A DNA stretch of 19,207 bases from Euryarchaeota archaeon UBA10 (GCA_002498185.1 DAGO01000075.1:1-19207); one strand, 5' to 3'. Shown: positions 1 to 7,719, numbered from the stretch's first letter. The notes: a model not told the origin generated them from the sequence alone. Translations and numbers: made by a program.

Positions 1-149
1 GCCGATTTGGCCTTCGGTTCAGCATCGATTAGCTCTCCCTTTCTTTCTTCTAAGTCCTCAGGAATAATTTCAGCCAGACGTTCTCGCCTATGCAAAATTG
101 CTTGTGCCAGAAGTTTGGGAGACACTGCGAGTAGGTCGTTCGCATCCAT
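1..149 (-). CDS. Unidentified protein, N-terminal part only (runs off left edge)
   Basis: Reading leftward from an ATG whose A is at 149, an open frame of 49 codons reaches the window edge without a stop. The visible product starts MDANDLLAVSPKLLAQ and is rich in Leu, Glu, Arg and Lys, as in a soluble helical protein. It has no signal peptide and no motif I recognise. An AATAAA at 180-185 reads as TTTATT on the coding strand and lies about 26 bases before position 156. That is the spacing expected of an archaeal TATA box for a nearly leaderless transcript, and it supports the start. A second in-register-looking ATG at 145 is in another frame. The gene is divergent from the surface-protein gene at 248, so both promoters lie in 150-247. 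Function unknown. Confidence 0.6.
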   Translation of the reverse strand, partial: MDANDLLAVSPKLLAQAILHRRERLAEIIPEDLEERKGELIDAEPKAKS

Positions 150-192
150 TGGAATCACTGCGGCCACCTTCCCCACTTCAATAAAGGCTGCG

Positions 193-212
193 ACCCACCC
201 TATAGGGTGGGT
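193..212. promoter_or_regulatory. Perfect 20-bp palindrome over the predicted promoter of the 248-4828 cluster
   Basis: ACCCACCCTATAGGGTGGGT equals its own reverse complement over all 20 bases, and the symmetry stops at 192/213. Its central TATA (201-204) lies about 26 bases before 228, which would give a 5' leader of about 20 bases for the gene starting at 248. The palindrome would therefore cover box A. A dimeric repressor bound here would block TBP. Which protein binds is not shown; the DtxR-family regulator encoded at 2690 in the same cluster is a candidate. The GC-rich arms differ from the AT-rich DtxR consensus. Confidence 0.6.
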
Positions 213-247
213 GAATGTGAAAAACCCCCGTGCCCCGAGGGTGTAAC

Positions 248-2677
248 ATGCGACGAGCCGTCTTGGTTGCATTATTGCTGTCATTGGCTCTAGTTCCATC
301 GGTTCAAAGTAGCGGTGGCGTAATTGATGCAGTCCTAATCACTGGCGACGGAGAAGTAGGAGAAGGTCCAGTAACTGTTAACATCACTCTTGTGGGAGTA
401 GGGGGGGCTAGTTCTGCATCAGTAAATTGGAGTGTTCAACTTTCTGCGATGGATGGTACAGTGATTGATTCTGATAGTGGAAATGCTCTGATTGATGACG
501 GCGTGAATTACTACGTTGAGACTATGCTTGGAGATGCACCGCTAGGGCTTTCAAACCTAACAGTGGCTTTGTCAGGTGATACCGGCGCTCCTGGACAAGA
601 TCAATGGACAACATATCACGCTATCATTCAGCGCTTGCGACCTCTTGACATTTCAATAGGAGAGCCAATCTTCAATCCAGTCGATTCACAAGGTAATGAC
701 ACGGGTAATTTATCAATCAAAGATGGCGATTATGTTCGGATTGATGTGCCTGTAATTAATGATGGTGACGTGCCTTGGAACGGTACTCTTGACCTTACAT
801 TGGATTCACTAAACATAGATTCTCAAACAGTGAACATTGGTGGTGACACAACGCAAATTTACTCTGTTTTGACAAGCCAAGTATCAGAAGGCATGCACCA
901 TGTTAATGCCTCCCTAGTAGGTCCTGCAGATGACAATCCAAATGACGACATCTATGCTGGACATTTTGAAGTGGGTCCGCCTCCTTTACCTGCCATATCC
1001 TTACAACTGGATAGATTGAATGAACCACAGCCGGGTTCCCAAATATCGTGGAATTTGTCCGCTTACAATTCGGGAGAATCTACCTATGATGGGGAGATTG
1101 TATGCTTCTTCGATGTTGAGCAAGTTTACCTCGGGAATGCTTCGGTTCTACCTCTGAATACAGCGAACTTTACATTCACAATGACAGCAAAGCCAGGAGA
1201 ATTGGTCTGCACAACCCAATCTGCAAGAACCAGTTCAACCATCAATGCAACCGAAACGGTAGCCATGACCTCAGCAATTTTCCTTGGAGCTGGTCACTCA
1301 ACACCATCTCTATTAGGCGGACCATGGCATGCAGGCGATGAAATCACTCTCTCTTTACTTCTCAGAAATGAGGGTGACGCAATAGGTACTGCGCTTATGC
1401 AAATCGAAATTGATGGTGTGATTGTTAACGGTTCTTCGACGACCTTAGATGAAGGCAAGGCGGGAGAGGTCAGTCATGAGTTTTCTTTCACGACAGCTGG
1501 CGACCATATTGTAAACTGGAGTGTATTTAGCCCCGATGGAGCAGTTGATTCTAACCTATCAGGTTCTATTCAGATACCAGTTCAGCCATCTCAGGTCATA
1601 TCGATAGAAATAGAAAGTGTGTTAATTGCCGATGAAGGTATAGAGGTCGCATGGGCTGTAGATTTGTCCGAAGGCCGAGAGAGGCTAGTCATCATTGATT
1701 TCGGAGTAATTCAAGATGGATTGAAGGGCGAGAGAATCGTTGAAGAAAGAAATTTACTTCCCGGCATTACCTATGGCTCAATGAATATTGGATTCCAAAA
1801 TGGACAAAAGGTGTTTGCAGGAGTTTCTGAAAGTGGCTGGACAATTGGATTTGGCTCCTACACAGAAGATGAATCAGATTTACCTCAGTTCTCGATTGGG
1901 CCACAGATTACCGTAAATCCATCTACATCCCCTAAAGTTCCAAGTGCAGATTCCAAAGTTACAGTGTTCTACACTCTGGCTAATACTGGCGATGGCGTTA
2001 TTCCCCAAGGGGAGATTGTTATCACTGACGGTAACGGGCTTATTCTTGGCTCAGGAGTTAGTCCTGAATTGACAAGTAATTCTATGGATTCAAGTACAGT
2101 TGTAACATGGCCCTCAGGGGACAATGTCAAGGTTATCGCCTACTGGCATGTTGATGGAAAAACGGTGAGCGACGAAGTAATGGTAACTTCAGAAGTAGTC
2201 GAATCTTCGGAGGGGGAATTTACTATTCCCTGGGGCGGCATTCTTGGGGGATTGGCTCTAGGAATGGTACTTATTTTTGCTATTAGAATTAAGAATACCC
2301 CTAGAGACGAGAAGGAAAGGAAAAAGAAACCGAAAAAGTCACCAAAGAAGGACGAAAAGGTAGAAGTTGCTTGCCCAAGTTGCGACCGTAGGCTAAATGT
2401 TCCTAGAACTTATTCCGGGGGAGTCCGTTGTCCTGAATGTGAAACTAAATTTGATGTTGAAGGTGAATCAGAAAGTGATGATAAGGAAGAAAAGATTTCA
2501 TCAGACTCTTCCTCAGAAAAGCCTAATGGTGAAACGGAACAATTGTGGTCATCTTCTAGCGATGACATTCTAAGTTGCCCAAAATGTGCTCGCAACTTAA
2601 AAGTACCATACGACAGGAGACCAGCGAAAGCAAAGTGTCCAGCCTGTCAAACAATTTTTGAAGCGAGGGCAAATTGA
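248..2677 (+). CDS. Secreted, membrane-anchored multidomain protein with two cytoplasmic zinc ribbons
   Basis: This 809-residue product begins with a signal peptide (MRRAVLVALLLSLALVPSVQ), which favours the ATG at 248 over an in-frame GTG at 230. The long ectodomain (about 25-655) is Gly/Ser/Asp-rich and beta-rich. It has several Ig-like repeats resembling CARDB-type modules (for example 'VPVINDGDVPWNGTLDLTLD') and many N-x-S/T sequons, so it is probably glycosylated. One membrane helix lies near 661-682. A Lys-rich stretch follows, then two short zinc ribbons in the cytoplasmic tail. The first is near 709-735 (CPSC...CPEC). The second is near 777-803 (CPKC...CPAC). They resemble the MJ0042-type finger. 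The last codon overlaps the ribosome-binding site of the next gene, suggesting one transcript. Surface receptor or sensor is an inference; no enzyme signature is seen. Confidence 0.8.
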   Translation: MRRAVLVALLLSLALVPSVQSSGGVIDAVLITGDGEVGEGPVTVNITLVGVGGASSASVNWSVQLSAMDGTVIDSDSGNALIDDGVNYYVETMLGDAPLGLSNLTVALSGDTGAPGQDQWTTYHAIIQRLRPLDISIGEPIFNPVDSQGNDTGNLSIKDGDYVRIDVPVINDGDVPWNGTLDLTLDSLNIDSQTVNIGGDTTQIYSVLTSQVSEGMHHVNASLVGPADDNPNDDIYAGHFEVGPPPLPAISLQLDRLNEPQPGSQISWNLSAYNSGESTYDGEIVCFFDVEQVYLGNASVLPLNTANFTFTMTAKPGELVCTTQSARTSSTINATETVAMTSAIFLGAGHSTPSLLGGPWHAGDEITLSLLLRNEGDAIGTALMQIEIDGVIVNGSSTTLDEGKAGEVSHEFSFTTAGDHIVNWSVFSPDGAVDSNLSGSIQIPVQPSQVISIEIESVLIADEGIEVAWAVDLSEGRERLVIIDFGVIQDGLKGERIVEERNLLPGITYGSMNIGFQNGQKVFAGVSESGWTIGFGSYTEDESDLPQFSIGPQITVNPSTSPKVPSADSKVTVFYTLANTGDGVIPQGEIVITDGNGLILGSGVSPELTSNSMDSSTVVTWPSGDNVKVIAYWHVDGKTVSDEVMVTSEVVESSEGEFTIPWGGILGGLALGMVLIFAIRIKNTPRDEKERKKKPKKSPKKDEKVEVACPSCDRRLNVPRTYSGGVRCPECETKFDVEGESESDDKEEKISSDSSSEKPNGETEQLWSSSSDDILSCPKCARNLKVPYDRRPAKAKCPACQTIFEARAN

Positions 2678-2683
2678 GGTGAT
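2676..2683 (+). promoter_or_regulatory. Strong Shine-Dalgarno overlapping the upstream stop codon
   Basis: GAGGTGAT matches the archaeal anti-SD complement (GGAGGTGATC). It begins inside the TGA of the surface-protein gene and ends six bases before the ATG at 2690. It fixes the start of the regulator and indicates translation from a shared message. Confidence 0.7.
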
Positions 2684-2689
2684 GGCATT

Positions 2690-3346
2690 ATGGTAACAGG
2701 ACATTTCCAAGAGTATGAAGACGAGTATCTAGAAACGCTTTATGAGTTTCATGAGAAGCGGCCCGGTACTAGAGTTCGCAACGGCGAATTAGCCAAGTAT
2801 CTTGACGTCTCACCTGCGTCTGCTACCGAAATGGTACAAAGATTAGCTAAGAATGGCTTTGTAGACTATGTGCCATACAAAGGAACCTGCTTAACTGACA
2901 AAGGCTTGGACCATGGAATGATGATGAAAAGAAGACATCGCCTTGCTGAGGTACTTCTTACCATATTACCATTTGAAGGAGATGTGCATGAAACCGCTTG
3001 TAGGTTGGAACATGCATTCAATGATGACCTTGAACTATGCATCTCGTTACTATTAGGAAATCCCACAATAGATCCCTCAGGGCGTAACATACCTCCTGCA
3101 AATTCCAGAATAGCAGATAAAATAGGTCTGGCCCCTAAATTCTCTTCTCTAGCGAGTTTAGAATCTTCCAATTCGGGAGATATAATTATGATTTTGACAA
3201 CTGCAGGAGATAGAGAAATTTTGGAGCAGACCGGTCTAAAAATTGGTGATAAGATCACTCGAAATGACGGTGAATTATGGTGTGGTGACAAACTGCTTCA
3301 GATAGACGATTCTTTAGCTGAAAAAATAATTTTGAGGTGTATATGA
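2690..3346 (+). CDS. DtxR/MntR-family metal-dependent transcriptional regulator
   Basis: 218 residues with the full three-part architecture. An N-terminal winged helix (about 10-72) carries the recognition region 'VSPASATEMVQRLAKNGFV'. The dimerisation and metal-binding domain spans about 73-140. A C-terminal FeoA/SH3-like domain spans about 150-218. By alignment with DtxR from memory, the ancillary-site ligands are H83, E87 and H100, and the primary-site ligands are C104, E107 and H108. The position of DtxR Met10 (MntR Asp8) is E12. The 'NPTIDPSGRNIP' segment matches the family's 'DPHG..IP' motif with Ser for His. The family represses iron- or manganese-responsive genes when metal is bound. 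Co-transcription with two membrane-associated proteins suggests metal- or envelope-related control. Which metal it senses cannot be read from sequence. Confidence 0.88.
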   Translation: MVTGHFQEYEDEYLETLYEFHEKRPGTRVRNGELAKYLDVSPASATEMVQRLAKNGFVDYVPYKGTCLTDKGLDHGMMMKRRHRLAEVLLTILPFEGDVHETACRLEHAFNDDLELCISLLLGNPTIDPSGRNIPPANSRIADKIGLAPKFSSLASLESSNSGDIIMILTTAGDREILEQTGLKIGDKITRNDGELWCGDKLLQIDDSLAEKIILRCI

Positions 3347-4828
3347 TTGTCCGAAGAATTAGTAACACTTCGTTCTAAAGAAGAGAAATTTCACGGAATC
3401 GATAGCCAATTCTTAACTGAAGGGATTAGATTAGTAATGCTGTTACCAGCATTCTCGCTCCTATTCTTCTTTGGCGCCTGGGCTTACAAAGGAGTTAGTC
3501 CTTCATGGTGGTTAGAAAATATTGAACCTACTGTTGGTTTTGATTTGTCTACCGGATTTACATTGATATCTTCTACTATTTTGATTGGATTTTGTGCTGG
3601 ACTCTACCTCCACAGATTCCGCGTCAAGTTGACTAGACAGGTTTTCCGCGCAGAGGTGTATGCTGCAGCAGAAGCTCATCGTCCGGTTACTAGCATGCAC
3701 GGGTATTCATCAGTTGATGGATTAATTTCTCGCACCATGGCAAGCCATACAATCGCTATGTGGATGGGAATTTTTGCAACCATTATATCTGGAGTTGTTG
3801 CATTCCTGGAATCAGATTCAGACATTGCACAAAGAGGACTTCTTGCCAGTGCTTCCTTGGTTACTATTGCGATAGGTCAGCACTTGTCTACTAGAAACCT
3901 CAAATTCAACATGGTCACGGATGATGGTCTATTGTCCGCATATGTTCCTCCTATCCACCCCTCTACTCTTGATTTGGCTTTCAATGAGATGCTTCGAACA
4001 CAAATGGATCCCTTGTTGAGAAGTAAATTCGAAGATTTCTTGCAAGATTTTGAATCGTATTCTCGGGATGACATCGATAGAGAGTACGGACGTGAAAAAT
4101 TCTTGATGTTAATGCATCGAAGATTCAAAGGAAGTATCGACCGTAACACAACCAGTATCGAACTAGCTGAAATTTTGACAGACAAGGGAGTCAAAGCAAT
4201 ACTTGAGCATGAGGTTTTCAATGAAGGTCTGTGGGACTCATTGTTTGCCCGATCAATCAGAACTAATCCCGCATTCTATAGATTAATTGAAAGGTTAGAG
4301 CAGGACATGTCGGCTGGAAACAAGATAGACATGGATGGATTATTGTTTGATGTTGACTTGGAGAATATCGTCACAGAGAAGGCTAATTTATTCTGCTACA
4401 TTCACAATTTATCCGATGAGGAAAGGCAAGTAGTTTTGCGAGTACATTCCCCGGATTTCAGACCTCATGATTTGGCACTGAGGTACAATCTAGAACCTGG
4501 TGAAAAATCATGGTGGCCAGACGAAGTGGTTCCCATCTCTAGCGAAGGGGATGAAGACATTATTGGTAGAATGTCAGGATTGTTAAGAGATGGAACTATT
4601 GCATGGCAGACTCTGCTTCCAGAAAGAACAGGCGAAGCGAGTGTCTCCGTAAGATTAGAGAATACAAATGGAGATTTATTGGTCGGACGTCAAATCAATG
4701 TTAGAGTTAGACCTGAGTTTGTCAACTGGCTTAGAAATACGAGTTCATTGACGTCTTTCCTGGTTGGTGGCATTGGTCTTGTAGGTTCAATAATCTTCCA
4801 ATTGATGGCAGTTTTAGCTTCTGCTTGA
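3347..4828 (+). CDS. Polytopic membrane protein of unknown function with soluble domain
   Basis: A TTG start immediately follows the regulator's TGA (3344-3346) and is preceded by GAGGTG at 3334-3339 with seven bases between, so translational coupling is likely. The 493-residue product has hydrophobic helices near 27-47, 70-90, 135-155 and 164-180. A large soluble region follows (about 185-465), and a final helix lies at 470-491. The first part of the soluble region is helical and charged. From about 345 to 462 it looks beta-rich and Ig-like ('LFCYIHNLSDEERQVVLRVH', 'GEASVSVRLENTNGDLLVGR'), somewhat like the ectodomain folds of the gene at 248. I recognise no transporter, channel or enzyme signature. 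By position it belongs with the surface protein and the DtxR regulator as one module, role unknown. Confidence 0.75.
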   Translation: MSEELVTLRSKEEKFHGIDSQFLTEGIRLVMLLPAFSLLFFFGAWAYKGVSPSWWLENIEPTVGFDLSTGFTLISSTILIGFCAGLYLHRFRVKLTRQVFRAEVYAAAEAHRPVTSMHGYSSVDGLISRTMASHTIAMWMGIFATIISGVVAFLESDSDIAQRGLLASASLVTIAIGQHLSTRNLKFNMVTDDGLLSAYVPPIHPSTLDLAFNEMLRTQMDPLLRSKFEDFLQDFESYSRDDIDREYGREKFLMLMHRRFKGSIDRNTTSIELAEILTDKGVKAILEHEVFNEGLWDSLFARSIRTNPAFYRLIERLEQDMSAGNKIDMDGLLFDVDLENIVTEKANLFCYIHNLSDEERQVVLRVHSPDFRPHDLALRYNLEPGEKSWWPDEVVPISSEGDEDIIGRMSGLLRDGTIAWQTLLPERTGEASVSVRLENTNGDLLVGRQINVRVRPEFVNWLRNTSSLTSFLVGGIGLVGSIIFQLMAVLASA

Positions 4829-4878
4829 CTTGATTTTGTAATCGTAGCATTGAAAACCAATATGTTGTCGCAGAAATC

Positions 4879-5889
4879 ATGACCGAGCCTGAAAGTCAGG
4901 AAACTCGTCCGGATACTGACCTACGCGACCATCTACATCAGATGGAAGCAAAAGTCCGTAAGTTACGCGATGCTAGAAACAACCACAATGAGCAGGGAAA
5001 AAGATTCGCTGAGCAGCGAAATGCCATCCAGGCTCAATACAAAGAGCACCGTGAAAAATTAGACATGTCTGTTGCCGAAGTCAAGGCAATTAGGGCTGAG
5101 CAAAACCTCCACAAGAAGAGAAGAGATGCAATTCAGGCACAAATACGTGATTTAATCGGTCAGGCTAAGGCTCAACGAGGAGACAGAAATGACAAGAAGT
5201 CAGCATCTTTCGAATTCAACAAGTTGGCAAGTGAAGTTGACAACATGGAAAAAACATACGAAACTCGTGGTGGAATGTCTTCAAAGAAAGAGAAAGAAAC
5301 CATGGAGAAAATCAAAAACATGCGTCGTCGCATGAAAGAATTAGAACCAGAGGTCGAAAAACTCCAATTAATCAAAGTAGATTTGTCTAACCGTGACGAA
5401 GCAATAAACCAATTGAAAGCAGAAGCAGATGCTGCTCACAAGGAGTTCGTTGAATGCTTAGAAAAAGCGAAAGGAATGAGCAAAGAATTGGACGAACTAT
5501 TCGCTCATCGTGATTTCCTTAAGGGCGAGGGAGATCGTTTCCACAAAGAGTTCCTAGCCTGCAGAGAAAAAGCTGATGAAGTCCACACAAAGATCACTGA
5601 AATGATGAAGGAAGTTAACGAAGCACGCGACAAATTGAAGATTGCTCGTGAAGAAAGAGAATCTTGGATCACAGACCACAATGCCTCTGTAACAAAGGAA
5701 ATGAAAACCGGAGCAGAAGATGAAAATGTCGCAAACTCCATGGTTGATCACTTGCTAAGTGCTGGTTCCCTAACCTTTGGAGGAACAATGTCTGGAGATA
5801 GAGCAGGGGTTGCTGCCAAGAAGGGGCGCTCTTCCAAGAAGAAAGGAATGCGTCGAATCGATATGACTGCTTCCCGTGGAAGGAAGTGA
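4879..5889 (+). CDS. Archaeal coiled-coil protein, COG1340-like
   Basis: 336 residues, almost entirely charged coiled coil (about 10-280), rich in Lys, Glu, Arg and Gln. The 'GDRFHKEFLACREKADEVH' stretch is the kind of segment found in the uncharacterised archaeal COG1340 coiled-coil family. A central 'SSKKEKETMEKIKNMRRRM' interrupts the helices. The tail after about 300 is short, Gly/Lys/Arg-rich and basic ('KKGRSSKKKGMRR'), so contact with nucleic acid or ribosomes is possible. There is no membrane segment or signal peptide. The ATG at 4879 has no clear ribosome-binding site, and a nearer upstream ATG at 4862 hits a stop after six codons. The gene overlaps the nucleotidyltransferase by 14 bases. 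The molecular role of this family is not established. Confidence 0.75.
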   Translation: MTEPESQETRPDTDLRDHLHQMEAKVRKLRDARNNHNEQGKRFAEQRNAIQAQYKEHREKLDMSVAEVKAIRAEQNLHKKRRDAIQAQIRDLIGQAKAQRGDRNDKKSASFEFNKLASEVDNMEKTYETRGGMSSKKEKETMEKIKNMRRRMKELEPEVEKLQLIKVDLSNRDEAINQLKAEADAAHKEFVECLEKAKGMSKELDELFAHRDFLKGEGDRFHKEFLACREKADEVHTKITEMMKEVNEARDKLKIAREERESWITDHNASVTKEMKTGAEDENVANSMVDHLLSAGSLTFGGTMSGDRAGVAAKKGRSSKKKGMRRIDMTASRGRK

Positions 5890-6907
5890 GAAACTGCTTG
5901 GCATAATCATGGCCGGGGGCCGAGGCACCCGTCTGATGCCATTAACAGAGAACCGTCCAAAGCCGATGGTACCGGTTCTAGGTAGACCTGTCATAGATTA
6001 CGTGAAGGATGCAATGGTTGCAGCAGGCTTGTCAGAAATCATTGTTACTACTGGCTATCAAGGCGAGCAACTGGTTTCACATGTCGATTCGTGGAATGTA
6101 CCCAGCAGAGTAAATCAAGAAGATTCTCCAATGGGCACTGCTGGAAGTGTAAATTTGCTTTGTGATGAACTGACGGAAACATTTGTGGTTGGATCTGGCG
6201 ACTCAGTAGCATCCTTCGATGTAGCTGATTTATTAGAATCCCATCGTAGTTCCGGAGCGAAAGTAACGATGGCTCTGTGGGAAGTCAACGACCCCACTGA
6301 ATTTGGAATCGTGGGGCTGTCGAGGGAAAATCAGGGGCAAATCGATTCAAATCTATCTGAAGGATTTATCACGAAATTCAAGGAGAAACCAACTCCTGAT
6401 GAAGCATTTTCAAACCTGATAAATGCTGGCTTGTACATCATCGAGCCAGAAGTGATGGAACTAGTACCTAAGGGAGAGAAATACGATTTTTCCAAGCAAT
6501 TGTTCCCTGATGTTTTGTCTCGTGGTTGGCCAATGTATGCAAAGACTGTTGACGGAATCTGGTTCGATGTTGGTCACCCATTTGAACTACACAACGCACA
6601 AATGGCTTTGATAGAAAAAAGAGAGGAATTGCCCTTCCCAATGCCTGATGGAGAAGTTTTGCCAGATGGCTCATTCATCAGTAGTACAGCATCTGTTAGT
6701 GGCCATATTTCGAAATCAATTATCCTCTCAGGTTCTTCAGTCAATGGCGCAGCAGTGAATTCAGTTGTTATGGCCAATTCTAGAATTAATGGAGTTTCAG
6801 AATCATCAATTGTTGGTGAAAATTCAATTATAGATTCTAGGATACTCAACTGCGTGATTGGAGACGATAATCACATCTTCATTGATTTGGAAAACGAAAG
6901 ACGTTGA
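5876..6907 (+). CDS. Sugar-1-phosphate nucleotidyltransferase (NDP-sugar pyrophosphorylase)
   Basis: 343 residues. It couples a sugar-1-phosphate to an NTP, giving an NDP-sugar and pyrophosphate. The nucleotide-binding signature GGRGTRLMPLTENRPKPM lies at 14-31. Other family motifs are DSPMGTAGS near 83-91, D109 in 'GSGDS' as probable metal ligand, FKEKP at 168-172, NAGLYI at 183-188, and D231 in 'WFDVGHP' as second metal ligand. From about 260 a short run of hexapeptide-like repeats suggests a left-handed beta helix, as in mannose-1-phosphate guanylyltransferase and GlmU-like proteins. Sugar and base specificity cannot be assigned. The GTG start at 5876 overlaps the coiled-coil gene. The next in-frame start, ATG 5909, would remove the first beta strand before GG. 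It probably feeds surface glycan or protein glycosylation, consistent with the sequon-rich surface proteins here. Confidence 0.85.
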   Translation: MEGSEKLLGIIMAGGRGTRLMPLTENRPKPMVPVLGRPVIDYVKDAMVAAGLSEIIVTTGYQGEQLVSHVDSWNVPSRVNQEDSPMGTAGSVNLLCDELTETFVVGSGDSVASFDVADLLESHRSSGAKVTMALWEVNDPTEFGIVGLSRENQGQIDSNLSEGFITKFKEKPTPDEAFSNLINAGLYIIEPEVMELVPKGEKYDFSKQLFPDVLSRGWPMYAKTVDGIWFDVGHPFELHNAQMALIEKREELPFPMPDGEVLPDGSFISSTASVSGHISKSIILSGSSVNGAAVNSVVMANSRINGVSESSIVGENSIIDSRILNCVIGDDNHIFIDLENERR

Positions 6908-6929
6908 GTGACAAGTCGGCGTCTGCTTC

Positions 6930-6934
6930 TTATA
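6930..6934 (+). promoter_or_regulatory. TATA box for the 81-residue gene
   Basis: TTATA centred at 6932 lies 25 bases before the ATG at 6957, the archaeal box A to transcription-start distance. This implies a leaderless message and supports ATG 6957 over the in-frame TTG at 6942. Confidence 0.55.
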
Positions 6935-6956
6935 CCCTTGATTGTCGCCGACTTTC

Positions 6957-7202
6957 ATGGGCACCGAAGGTGGACGTGAACCGGTTCGAAGTTACGACCG
7001 TTCTTGGAGTGAAATCGAAGAAATGTTGGACAAGGCTATCGCTAGGAGAGACCAGTGGAAAAAGTGGTTCGACCAGTGTAGCAAAGACGGCGACAGAGAC
7101 GGTATGAAAGAGGCTGCTAGAAACCACAAAGCCCTAGACGGAGTAATCAAAACTCTAAGATGGACTCTTGGTGAAGAAGGTGTCGACCACCCACTTGATT
7201 GA
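6957..7202 (+). CDS. Small helical hypothetical protein (81 aa)
   Basis: 81 residues, charged and probably all-helical. The sequence 'SWSEIEEMLDKAIARRDQWK' is followed by a Gly/Asp turn and a second helix ending 'TLRWTLGEEG'. It has four tryptophans, and a Cys in 'WFDQCSKDGDRDG' that is not paired. There is no membrane segment, signal peptide or metal motif. A TATA box 25 bases upstream indicates its own promoter and leaderless translation. An overlapping 67-codon frame at 6904-7107 is of lower quality (Ser/Thr-rich, no family features). I do not recognise a family. The COG1325 gene starts 35 bases downstream, so involvement in RNA or translation is only a neighbourhood guess. Confidence 0.65.
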   Translation: MGTEGGREPVRSYDRSWSEIEEMLDKAIARRDQWKKWFDQCSKDGDRDGMKEAARNHKALDGVIKTLRWTLGEEGVDHPLD

Positions 7203-7237
7203 CAATGCTCATCATCTATCAGTGATTCGAGTTGAGC

Positions 7238-7705
7238 ATGGGAGTGCACCACGTATCTTGGAAGTCCACAGCAAGTGGACTAGAAGATGAGTATATCCAT
7301 GCTGCTGCACTTTCATGGTTAGTCGGTGACGATGATGCGATTGAAATTGAGCGAATGAACTCTTACCACGGTTCTGCAATCCATATCGTATCTGCGGAAC
7401 TCAAGAGAAGGGGACAAGCTACCAAATCTCTGGCACGATTAGGAGTGTTTGTGCTTAGCCAACTGAAGGATGAATTAGATTCGAGAATGGATGAGGATAA
7501 TGTTATCCACATTCGCTTGGATCTACTGGAATTACTTGCTGGAAGAATTTCCCTAACTGTGCCAGGGGATAGGCCAACGGTCAAAGGAAGAGCTAAGTTA
7601 GAGGTCTACCCTGGAAATGAACCGATGGATGTAGCCGAAGAAACATTGGATGATGCAATCTCAGCAGCTAAAAAATTAGGTCTCCCTGAAAATCTTAGCC
7701 TCTGA
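7238..7705 (+). CDS. COG1325-type RNA-binding protein (proposed exosome-associated)
   Basis: 155 residues matching, by recall, the archaeal COG1325/DUF54 family. Early histidines are followed by an acidic segment ('DDDAIEIERMNSYHGSAIHI'), then helices with 'ELDSRMDEDNVIHIRLDL', a 'LAGRISL' strand, and a closing strand with 'VKGRAKLEVYP'. Members adopt a ribosomal-protein-L5-like fold and are annotated as predicted RNA-binding or exosome subunits because of genome neighbours; a direct biochemical role is not settled. Start choice is uncertain. ATG 7238 is used, an in-frame TTG lies at 7232 and a GTG at 7244. A possible ATCTATC box near 7214-7220 would put transcription start at about 7240-7244. 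Confidence 0.72.
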   Translation: MGVHHVSWKSTASGLEDEYIHAAALSWLVGDDDAIEIERMNSYHGSAIHIVSAELKRRGQATKSLARLGVFVLSQLKDELDSRMDEDNVIHIRLDLLELLAGRISLTVPGDRPTVKGRAKLEVYPGNEPMDVAEETLDDAISAAKKLGLPENLSL

Positions 7706-7713
7706 GCAAGCCA

Positions 7714-7719
7714 TTATAT
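7714..7719 (+). promoter_or_regulatory. TATA box for ferredoxin gene
   Basis: TTATAT centred near 7716 predicts transcription start around 7741-7743. That lies downstream of the first in-frame ATG (7737) and just before GGTGA at 7746-7750, which serves the ATG at 7755. The box therefore decides the start codon. Confidence 0.6.

Noticed and set aside
7..246. 79-codon rightward frame at the left edge
   Set aside because: Crosses the promoter palindrome and lies opposite the leftward partial gene, whose start has a TATA box at the right distance.
2866..3291. 141-codon leftward frame opposite the DtxR-family gene
   Set aside because: Shadow of a gene with conserved metal-binding motifs.
6904..7107. 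67-codon rightward frame overlapping the 81-residue gene
   Set aside because: Ser/Thr-rich with no family features. It overlaps the 6957 gene, which has a better TATA-to-start distance and more protein-like composition.
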